Source of the DNA: Psychrobacter sp. UBA3480
GTDB taxonomy: Bacteria; Pseudomonadota; Gammaproteobacteria; Pseudomonadales; Moraxellaceae
NCBI RefSeq assembly: GCF_002377945.1
Contig: NZ_DFQV01000020.1
Span: 255,412-319,411, forward strand
DNA length: 64,000 nucleotides
Direction: 5' to 3'
Positions 57,693 to 64,000 of the stretch are shown here, in pieces. Positions within the stretch are counted from its first letter, which is position 1. Every line of letters starts with the position of its first letter. The notes below the pieces were generated by a model, which worked only from the letters and a program-made list of their open reading frames with translations, made no database searches and was not told the origin of the DNA. The translations under genes were made by a program, and so were the position numbers.

Positions 57693-57828
57693 ATTAAATA
57701 CTCCTTAATATTTTAAAATTCCTGTGTATCCGCTATTCACTACGTATCTTCTATTTTGTTATTGATGATTCGTTGCAGCTGATGCAAAGAGCTAAAAATG
57801 ACAATAACTATTAAACAGCTCAGCTAAC

Positions 57829-58194
57829 TCAGTCCTTCAATCGAAAGGCAGAAATGGCCAGCCATAGCCAACCTGCAATCATAAGAACGCCGCCAATAGG
57901 CGTAATCGCACCGAACCAACGTGGTGCACCAAGCGTCATTGCATACAAACTACCAGCAAAAATGATAATGCCAATTTGTAGTAACCAAGCGGTCGTCTGA
58001 GTAATATATTTCAAACGAATCAAGAGACCCACAAGTAGTAGTCCAAGCGCATGTACGAACAAATACAGCGTTGCCGTATGCCACCATTCTAGCTGCTGCA
58101 TACTGACAAGACCTTCTAGACCATGCGCACCAAATGCGCCCAAAGCAACAGCAATAGCCATATTAATTGCTGCAATACCGATCCAATTTAACAT
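57829..58194 (-). CDS. DUF423 inner membrane protein (YgdD family)
   Basis: 121 residues, four transmembrane helices. The family marks A-L-G-A-F-G-A-H-G-L near residue 17-26, W-H-T-A-T-L-Y-L-F-V-H-A-L-G and the C-terminal P-I-G-G-V-L-M-I-A-G-W are all present. Function is unknown. It lies just after rpoH on the same strand, with 24 bases between, and is probably read from the same transcript. Confidence 0.88.
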   Translation of the reverse strand: MLNWIGIAAINMAIAVALGAFGAHGLEGLVSMQQLEWWHTATLYLFVHALGLLLVGLLIRLKYITQTTAWLLQIGIIIFAGSLYAMTLGAPRWFGAITPIGGVLMIAGWLWLAISAFRLKD

Positions 58195-58218
58195 TGAACA
58201 ACTCGTATCATCTTAGGG

Positions 58219-59244
58219 CTACTGAATATCATCTGGCAGAATCACACTATCAATGGTCATCGCATCACGAATCTTGTCCATGGCATTCTTTTCAATCTGA
58301 CGGACTCGCTCAGCTGAGATAGAGTAAACCGCTGCTAACTCATGCAAGGTGGATTTTTGCTCAGACAACCAGCGCTGTTCGACGATATCACGCGAACGAT
58401 CATCTAAAGTGCCCATAGCAGCGATGAGTGCTGATGAGTTGTTCTCTTCCCAATCCGCTTCCTCTAACTGCTCAGCTGGATCGATACCGTCTTCCAAAAA
58501 TAGCTGAGGGGCGTAACGACCATCATCATCGTCGCTTGACTGCGCCTCAAACGAAGCATCATAAGAGGTTAGACGTGATTCCATCTCTAACACTTGCTTG
58601 CGTGTGACATTCAAGTCATTAGCGATAGCGTCCGCTTCTTCTAGTGTCAGCTGATTATTGGTCTTCTTAAGGCTACGCAAGTTAAAGAACAGTTTACGAT
58701 GAGCCTTGGTGGTCGCAACCTTGACGATACGCCAGTTGCGAATCACAAACTCATGAATTTCAGCTTTGATCCAATGCACAGCAAAGGATACCAAACGTAC
58801 GCCTTTATTTGGGTCAAAACGTTTGACTGCTTTCATTAATCCTAAGTTACCTTCTTGGATTAAATCTGCTTGCGGCAATCCATAGCCCGAGTAGCTACGT
58901 GCGATATGAATCACAAAACGTAGATGCGACATTACCAGTAGACGAGCGGCTTCGACATCACCTTCATCATAATAGCGATGTGCCAGCTCTTGCTCTTGCA
59001 CTGGCGTCAAAATAGGAATTTGATGGACAGTATTGATATACGCACCCAAATTTACCCCTGGCGCTGACAGGTGAGTTGGCATAGCTGGTACCAAGTCGCG
59101 CGTACTGGTATTGCCCAATGCACTCGCGTCATAGGGTGGTCGCTGAGCAGCGGCTTTTAATGCAGCATCGCGTGCATCGTTTTTTATAGGAGCTGAGCCA
59201 TCTTTTTTATTTGTATTTACAGCATCAGTAGAAGTATTAGCCAT
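58219..59244 (-). CDS. rpoH: RNA polymerase sigma factor RpoH (sigma-32)
   Basis: 341 residues from the ATG at 59244; a TTG ten codons upstream is discounted. Region 2 reads D-L-I-Q-E-G-N-L-G-L-M-K-A-V-K-R-F-D and V-S-F-A-V-H-W-I-K-A-E-I-H, followed by the RpoH box (R-N-W-R-I-V-K-V-A-T-T-K-A-H-R). Region 4 has a normal helix-turn-helix. It directs the heat-shock regulon. It carries a 60-residue N-terminal extension beyond E. coli RpoH (284) and an acidic stretch near residues 230-250. Confidence 0.93.
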   Translation of the reverse strand: MANTSTDAVNTNKKDGSAPIKNDARDAALKAAAQRPPYDASALGNTSTRDLVPAMPTHLSAPGVNLGAYINTVHQIPILTPVQEQELAHRYYDEGDVEAARLLVMSHLRFVIHIARSYSGYGLPQADLIQEGNLGLMKAVKRFDPNKGVRLVSFAVHWIKAEIHEFVIRNWRIVKVATTKAHRKLFFNLRSLKKTNNQLTLEEADAIANDLNVTRKQVLEMESRLTSYDASFEAQSSDDDDGRYAPQLFLEDGIDPAEQLEEADWEENNSSALIAAMGTLDDRSRDIVEQRWLSEQKSTLHELAAVYSISAERVRQIEKNAMDKIRDAMTIDSVILPDDIQ

Positions 59245-59322
59245 ATTCTTGACCTTGGTTAAATAGTTAAGCAAATAGTCAGATAAAAATCTTTATGATT
59301 TAATTGTAAAGGATAGCAGCGC

Positions 59323-59778
59323 TTAGTTGCTATCAGTTTTGGTAATGATGAAGTGATATATTGTAGCGAAACGCTGTAATGATGTGCCATCAACTGACGA
59401 ATGGTCAGTAACTTCATTGACCACTAGCTCTAAATAATCTGTCGCCTGTGATTGCTGACTTTGTCTACAAAACGCTGTGATATCAGCTTGCGAGTTAGGG
59501 TCGGTTGCAACTACATACAGTGATTTGCCAACTGTTACGTCACGTAATGCGACCTTAGTTTTTAACAATGGCATCGGGCATGCAAGACCGCGTCCATCAA
59601 CGAAACCTTTTATATTTAGTTCAGATTGTTCTATAGCTACATCATCTGGATTATGACTCTCAGTCGGTAGCAACTCTAGTAAACTCGCAATATCGTTTTG
59701 CTGTGCATCAGTCAAATTCCCTGATAATTGCATAAAGTGCGATACACGTTCGATGACTAATTCACTAGCAGCGGGCAT
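59323..59778 (-). CDS. TusA-like sulfur-transfer protein with N-terminal extension
   Basis: 151 residues. The SirA/TusA core begins near residue 57 with D-G-R-G-L-A-C-P-M-P-L-L-K; Cys67 is the sulfur-carrying cysteine. TusA is normally about 80 residues; here a 55-residue N-terminal region rich in Leu, Glu and Ser precedes it. It might carry sulfur for tRNA thiolation or other pathways; the exact partner is unknown. It is divergent from the BepA-like protease gene. Confidence 0.82.
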   Translation of the reverse strand: MPAASELVIERVSHFMQLSGNLTDAQQNDIASLLELLPTESHNPDDVAIEQSELNIKGFVDGRGLACPMPLLKTKVALRDVTVGKSLYVVATDPNSQADITAFCRQSQQSQATDYLELVVNEVTDHSSVDGTSLQRFATIYHFIITKTDSN

Positions 59779-60199
59779 AACTTAAACCTTGTAGATATCT
59801 ATATTTTAATTTGTTTTATTAGCAATAGGCTCTGATATTGAGTACGAACATAATCTATCAATTATAAATTATGAGGTCGGCATCACAGTCATCTAAACCT
59901 ACTATCATTGTTGCTTATTATACCAAATAGACAATGTATAGTTGCAGTTGAATATAATCAACGCTGTGTTCGGTTCACTAGAATCACATAACCAAGAGTT
60001 GCCCGATTGGCAATTGCCCGATTAATAGTTATACGTTTGAGATTTACTGCATAAATAGTAGCCTAATGAATAATTACACAGCCATGTTGCGCAATCGTGA
60101 CGGGTGGCTAAGTTATTGGTAGTTAAGTTCATTGTAGAATTGACCTTGTATAAACAAGCTCGTATAGTCGAAAAGACGTCGTCAATTATCTTATAGGAT
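59779..60199. other. Intergenic region, TusA-like / BepA-like genes
   Basis: About 420 bases between diverging genes. A 10-base direct repeat TTGCCCGATT occurs twice near 60000-60023 with GGCAA between. No gene or terminator is seen. Confidence 0.4.
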
Positions 60200-61888
60200 A
60201 TGCACTTGTACCACGCTCATAGAACGAAGCGACCCAACAGCAACAACTCTTTAGTAGCCACCAACTCTGTAGGCTTGCCGATTATGCTGTCTAAGCAAAA
60301 AGGTAAACGTCATTTTATGAGTGTAGCTTTGCCAAATAGTATCAAGGTAGGGCTGTCAATGATGCTACTAGCCATGGCTAGTGGTGCACATAGTCGTGAG
60401 AGTCAAATGCTGCCATTTGCTGATAGCTCTTGGCAAGTCACAGATCCGCAAACGCTAGATCTACCAAACCTGCGCGGACAAGGCTTGAGCTTTGCTGAGC
60501 AATATCAAAACAAAATGCTTGGCGAGTGGTCATTACAGAATATCAATGGCCGCGTCAGAATGGAACATGATCCTTGGGTACAAGAAACGATAAAAGACAT
60601 GACGTGGCGTCTCAATGCTCAAGCTCGTCAGCAAGCACCACTTGGCGTCGTTATCATTGATAACCCTAGTATCAATGCCTTTGCAGCACCTGGCGGCGTA
60701 ATCGGTATCAATACTGGGACGATACTGTCAGCTAGTAGCATGGATGAGCTGGCAAGCGTTGTCGCGCATGAAGTTGCGCATATCAGTCAACGGCACTACG
60801 AAAGCGGCGCTAACGAACGTAAAAAAGCCTTGCTGATGCAGCTAGGCGGTATGCTAGCCGCGATTGCTGCCTCAGCTGTCGATGGTGATGCCGCTGCGGC
60901 AGTGATGATGGGCAGTCAGACAGCCTATATGAATAGCAGCATGGCCTTTAGCCGTAGTAACGAACGTGAGGCTGACCGAGTAGGGATGCAAATTATGACC
61001 CAAGCGGGTTATGATCCTCGGGCGATGCCACGGTTCTTTGCCACGATGAATCAACAGAGTCAGTTGAACCAAGTTGAGAATCAATTTTTACCGAGCTTTG
61101 TACGCTCACATCCTCTGAGTAATGAGCGGTTGAGCGAGTCACAAAGTCGCGCTCAGCAGTATCCAGCGCTCTCATTGAGCCAGCAGCAGCGCCATCAAGC
61201 ATTGTTTGATTTGTTGTATTGGCGTGTGCAAGTGACTGGTAAACATGCATCCGAAGTCACACTGACAACGGCCGCTAAAAACAGTCTCGGGGCCAAACTT
61301 GCGCTAATGCATTGGTATGGAGAGCAGCAACGCTTTACAGATGCTAATAAGGTATTGGCTGAGATAAATGCGTTATCAAGCACGCAGCGTCAGAATTTAG
61401 AGCCTCTATTGTCGATTACCCACAGTCAGCTATTAAGTGAACAAGGTAAATGGCAACAAACCGTAGATGTCTTAGAGAGCCAGCAGCGTATATATCCGGA
61501 GCGCCGTGATTTACGCCTTTATCTAGCCGAAGCGCTGACTAATAGTAGTCAGCCGATAAAAGCCCAAGCGCTGTTGAAACCACTAACAGAACAGCAGCCA
61601 AGCGATCGTTATGCATGGCAAAGCTTGCAACTCGCCAATGAAAAACTTGCTAAGACCACCACCTCACCACAGTTAGCCAATATTGCGACGATTAATGCAT
61701 TGCGCTATCGCAGTTATGATCAGCTGTGGAATGGGCGTTATGAGAGTGCGCTGACCTCTTTGACACAAGCCAAACAATTGACGGAAAATCTACAAACCAC
61801 AGATCAGGCTACTAGTGCGCGTCCGTTATTGGCCAATATTAATGCAGAAATCAAAGCAATAAAAACCGCCCAAGACTTTAAGCCTTAG
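60200..61888 (+). CDS. BepA-like M48 periplasmic metalloprotease with TPR region
   Basis: 562 residues in the longest frame; ATGs at 60284 and 60317 are alternative starts and give a tidier signal peptide (hydrophobic core V-G-L-S-M-M-L-L-A-M-A, cleavage near A-H-S-R). The zinc motif is HEVAH (190-194) with Glu257 in N-E-R-E-A-D as third ligand. A TPR-like helical region follows from about residue 330. BepA (YfgC) degrades or matures stalled LptD in the outer membrane, so it may cooperate with the LptM at 49.6 kb. It is transcribed alone. Confidence 0.87.
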   Translation: MHLYHAHRTKRPNSNNSLVATNSVGLPIMLSKQKGKRHFMSVALPNSIKVGLSMMLLAMASGAHSRESQMLPFADSSWQVTDPQTLDLPNLRGQGLSFAEQYQNKMLGEWSLQNINGRVRMEHDPWVQETIKDMTWRLNAQARQQAPLGVVIIDNPSINAFAAPGGVIGINTGTILSASSMDELASVVAHEVAHISQRHYESGANERKKALLMQLGGMLAAIAASAVDGDAAAAVMMGSQTAYMNSSMAFSRSNEREADRVGMQIMTQAGYDPRAMPRFFATMNQQSQLNQVENQFLPSFVRSHPLSNERLSESQSRAQQYPALSLSQQQRHQALFDLLYWRVQVTGKHASEVTLTTAAKNSLGAKLALMHWYGEQQRFTDANKVLAEINALSSTQRQNLEPLLSITHSQLLSEQGKWQQTVDVLESQQRIYPERRDLRLYLAEALTNSSQPIKAQALLKPLTEQQPSDRYAWQSLQLANEKLAKTTTSPQLANIATINALRYRSYDQLWNGRYESALTSLTQAKQLTENLQTTDQATSARPLLANINAEIKAIKTAQDFKP

Positions 61889-61930
61889 GCGGTTATTTAT
61901 ACAGATTAGCCTGCCAATCAATAGCAAGTG

Positions 61931-62380
61931 CTAGCCCTGTAGCGCGTCTTTAACCATTTTAGAAATCAAAGCAGGATCAGCACGGCCAGCTGTTTTATTC
62001 TTCAAAACACCCATGACGCTACCCATATCACGCATAGACGTAGCACCTTGCTCAGCGATTTCAGCATTTACCAATGCCATGATCTCGTCTTGATTCATTT
62101 GCTGCGGCATAAACTCGTTGATGATATCAATCTCAAACTGCTCTTTGGTGGCCAAGTCATCACGGCCATTTTCTGTAAAGATAGTTAGTGATTCTTGACG
62201 CTGCTTTAGCTGTTTTTGCAAAACTTCTAATACTTGCGCATCATCAAGCTCTGTCTGACGGTCAATCTCGATTTGTTTCACTACTGACTGTACGTTGCGC
62301 AGTACTTTGACGCGCTCAAGCTCACGAGCTTTCATTGAAACTTTGATATTATCTGATAACGTCTGTTTAAGTTGGCTCAC
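61931..62380 (-). CDS. GatB/YqeY-domain protein
   Basis: 149 residues, the stand-alone YqeY fold. The start L-K-Q-T-L-S-D-N-I-K-V-S-M-K-A-R-E and the ending G-R-A-D-P-A-L-I-S-K-M-V-K frame the typical two-part helical structure, with D-M-G-S-V-M-G-V-L-K between. It resembles the tRNA-binding tail of GatB; its role is unclear. It follows rpsU on the same strand, separated by a terminator-like hairpin; rpsU and yqeY are neighbours in many bacteria. Confidence 0.9.
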   Translation of the reverse strand: MSQLKQTLSDNIKVSMKARELERVKVLRNVQSVVKQIEIDRQTELDDAQVLEVLQKQLKQRQESLTIFTENGRDDLATKEQFEIDIINEFMPQQMNQDEIMALVNAEIAEQGATSMRDMGSVMGVLKNKTAGRADPALISKMVKDALQG

Positions 62381-62507
62381 TGCTATTATCCTTATCGATC
62401 TGTTAAATGCTATTCGTTAGAGGTCGTTTGTTAAATTTTTAGAACAAAACCTGCTGATAGTAGTTTTAATAAAAAATTATGTCAGCAGTAATAACAAAAA
62501 TTGTAGC

Positions 62508-62547
62508 ATAAAAAACGCCACTGATATCGATTGATAACAGTGGCGTT
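62508..62547 (-). terminator. Terminator or attenuator after rpsU
   Basis: A 10-bp stem (AACGCCACTG and its complement) with a 14-base loop is followed by five T on the minus strand. It lies between rpsU and the yqeY-like gene, so it may set their relative expression. Confidence 0.8.
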
Positions 62548-62583
62548 AGTGTAGCGCTTGTACTTAACTAATCAGATTACTGA

Positions 62584-62799
62584 TTAGTACATACGAGTGG
62601 TACGAATAGTTTCGCGTTGTAACTTCTTCTTATAACGCTTTACGGCAGCAGCTTTTTTACGCTTACGTACTTGCGTTGGTTTTTCATAAAACTCACGCTT
62701 ACGTACGTCTGATAATACACCAGCTTTTTCACAAGCACGTTTGAAACGACGGATAGCGATATCAACTGGTTCGTTTTCTTTAACCTTAACTGCAGGCAT
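62584..62799 (-). CDS. rpsU: 30S ribosomal protein S21
   Basis: 71 residues, strongly basic. The start [11 protein letters not shown] and the pattern [13 protein letters not shown], with the C-terminal [15 protein letters not shown], are characteristic of gamma-proteobacterial S21. It is needed for 16S rRNA-mRNA pairing in initiation. GAGGAG lies before the ATG and a good promoter lies about 130 bases upstream. Confidence 0.96.
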
Positions 62800-62931
62800 G
62801 AAGACTCCTCGATTAGGATGAGATATAAGGGCATTAGTTTGGCTGTGTATTAGTATTTAGCCGTAATATCTCAAGATTACAGGCATCAGCTCAAACTAGG
62901 ACAATTCTCACGCATTAGCGTAAGGGCAGGT

Positions 62932-62960
62932 ATTTTAATAAAAAATACCAACAAAGTCAA
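62932..62960 (-). promoter_or_regulatory. Sigma-70 promoter of rpsU
   Basis: On the minus strand TTGACT (62955-62960) and TAAAAT (62932-62937) are separated by exactly 17 bases. The predicted leader of about 125 bases contains a small hairpin (ACGC-TAAT-GCGT near 62911-62922). Confidence 0.6.
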
Positions 62961-63123
62961 TGATTTTAAGCATTTATTGCTGATAAGGTGTTCAATTAGA
63001 TAGCTATTTGAATTTGGCTCTCAAACTATGAATTCGACATATATACAACGCTTTATCAATAAAAAATCCCTACCGTCTATAACGGTTTGATTGGAGTTTA
63101 TGCTATGATAATTCCCATATTAT

Positions 63124-63390
63124 AGGGTCTATTGAACTTTCAAATATTAGGGCTGCTGATGGCTAAAGTTACCCCAAACTAGGCGAAAACCGACGATAAT
63201 GTCGAGACCTTAGCTAGGTTTTCAACAACGGTTGGGGTAATTTTAGCATCAGCCTTTCAGGGCAGTACTCTTTTTTGTCAATATATGGCGAAATAGTTTA
63301 ACCTAGAATGACTAGGCTTCAGCAATTTCACTGCATATTGTCTAAAAAATAGTGACTGCCAGCACCACATTTGAAAGTTCAATAGACCCT
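63124..63390. mobile_element. 267-bp MITE-like element with 22-bp terminal inverted repeats and two long hairpins
   Basis: The ends (63124-63145 and 63369-63390) are perfect 22-base inverted repeats beginning AGGGTCTATTGAAC. A TA dinucleotide flanks the G-rich termini on both sides, as IS630/mariner-type elements leave. Between the ends are two separate long imperfect hairpins: one at about 63151-63255 (tip CGAC-GATAAT-GTCG) and one at 63261-63360 (tip CCTAG-AATGA-CTAGG). There is no reading frame, so mobility would need a transposase from elsewhere. It ends 47 bases before the next gene. Confidence 0.7.
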
Positions 63391-63437
63391 AGTAAGCCTA
63401 TGAACCGTTTTGTGTGTATTTTATTGAGGATGTTGGA

Positions 63438-63779
63438 ATGAAAAAAACAGTATTTAACACGGCATTAAGCACCGCACTTATCGTAACTTTAGGTGTGAGC
63501 GTGAGCGCTTGTAGTGGCGGCGAAGAGCATGAAGAAGTAATGGCAATCGATCGCGTTGACGAAGCTGCTGAACTTGCCATTAAAAATGCGCCACCAGCTG
63601 AAGAAATGGAATTCCCAGAGACAGCACCGATGCCAGCGGCTGATGCTGCGGGTACAGAAGCTGACGGTACAGCTACTGCCGAAGCAGGAACGGCTGACGC
63701 TGATACAGCAGAAGCAGCAGCTACTGACAGCACTGATATGGCGGCTACTGACGATACAGCTGCAGCTACTGCTGAGTAA
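63438..63779 (+). CDS. Small acidic Ala/Thr-rich lipoprotein
   Basis: 113 residues from the ATG at 63438, chosen because the lipoprotein signal peptide starts there and GAGGA lies about 7 bases upstream. The lipobox V-S-A-C gives a mature Cys25 followed by S-G-G-E-E-H-E-E. Residues about 55-113 are almost only Ala, Thr, Asp, Glu and Gly, probably disordered and acidic. No enzyme motif. The next gene has the same lipobox and may be a paralogue. The function is unknown; a surface or periplasmic spacer role is a guess. Confidence 0.7.
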   Translation: MKKTVFNTALSTALIVTLGVSVSACSGGEEHEEVMAIDRVDEAAELAIKNAPPAEEMEFPETAPMPAADAAGTEADGTATAEAGTADADTAEAAATDSTDMAATDDTAAATAE

Positions 63780-63903
63780 TTTAGTGCTGAATTGACCATT
63801 AGCTCAATTGACTATTAAACAGTCGTTGGTCGTATACGTAAGTACTTTAAGCTGATATAACGCATCACTAATTGATTGCAGACTGACTAAGTAAGGGTAA
63901 AAC

Positions 63904-64000
63904 CATGATTGATATACAACTGTATATGAACAAGCTGAAGTTGTCTGTGATCGGCATGAGCGTGGTATTTACTGTGAGTGCTTGTAGCGGTGATAACACA
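63904..64000 (+). CDS. Lipoprotein, N-terminal part (3' truncated by window)
   Basis: Only 32 residues are inside the window. A signal peptide with core V-I-G-M-S-V-V-F-T ends in the lipobox V-S-A-C followed by S-G-D-N, close to that of the preceding gene. AAGGG lies about 6 bases before the ATG at 63904; an ATG seven codons later is an alternative. The rest of the protein is unseen, so no function is assigned. Confidence 0.6.

Larger units (their letters stand above)
62800..63437. other. Intergenic region with rpsU promoter and a MITE-like element
   Basis: Of about 640 bases, the left third holds the rpsU leader and promoter, and 63124-63390 is the MITE-like element listed separately. The rest has no gene. 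Confidence 0.5.

Noticed and set aside
63124..63390. Integron attC site or group II intron
   Set aside because: There are no attC core sites and no intron domain V-like hairpin; perfect terminal repeats with TA flanks fit a MITE better.
63398..63799. Minus-strand gene opposite the acidic lipoprotein
   Set aside because: A long Ala/Ser/Val-rich frame is open there only because the lipoprotein is built from GCN and ACN codons; it has no start signal or recognisable domain.

Overview
The window looks like a chromosomal segment of a Moraxellaceae gamma-proteobacterium, most probably Psychrobacter. This is inferred from gene content, moderate-to-low GC and protein resemblance; there is no rRNA or tRNA to confirm it. 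About 55 protein genes are supported, nearly all housekeeping or metabolic. No prophage, complete insertion sequence or CRISPR array was seen.

Layout. 1-3.1 kb: the 3' end of hemA, a class V aminotransferase and a pair of half-size YeeE/YedE membrane proteins. 3.1-7.5 kb: a palindromic repeat, then an acyl-CoA ligase divergent from fadH, with a 32-bp palindrome between them. 7.6-16.4 kb: single genes (LprI-like secreted protein, glyoxalase, lplA, EamA exporter, nemA, pirin, YhiN-type flavoprotein). 16.7-23.7 kb: a six-gene liv-type ABC operon containing a long-chain acyl-CoA synthetase. 24.1-29.5 kb: acs, a renalase-like flavoprotein, a strong small-RNA candidate on the minus strand, pgsA and a PPOX-fold protein. 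30-34.6 kb: purL and an ACT-domain gene.

34.6-36.7 kb is the accessory island. A GC-rich long palindrome is followed by two very AT-rich, AGA-codon-rich genes, a TIR-like (ThsB/DUF1863) protein and a four-TM DUF4231/SLATT protein, 4 bp apart. This is the best candidate for an undescribed system: a compact TIR sensor plus membrane effector pair of the kind expected in abortive-infection immunity.

36.8-48.8 kb is a long minus-strand run: amino-acid permease, amiD, pdxJ, kbl, tdh (threonine catabolism), then yiiM-like, rsfS, nadD and ackA-pta. 49.6-53.7 kb is the conserved lptM-lysA-dapF-xerC cluster. 53.7-62.8 kb carries a nitrilase-like hydrolase, rpoN, hpf, thiS, a DUF423 gene, rpoH, a TusA-like gene, a BepA-like protease, a yqeY-like gene and rpsU. 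The end holds a 267-bp MITE-like element made of two long hairpins inside 22-bp terminal inverted repeats, then two tandem small lipoprotein genes, the second cut by the window edge.

A second unusual element is the small RNA at about 27,715-27,817. Its terminator loop is complementary to the Shine-Dalgarno sequence, and its promoter overlaps a Fur-box-like palindrome, which suggests an iron-responsive RyhB/PrrF-like regulator. All functions are inferred from sequence reading alone; no database search was run.
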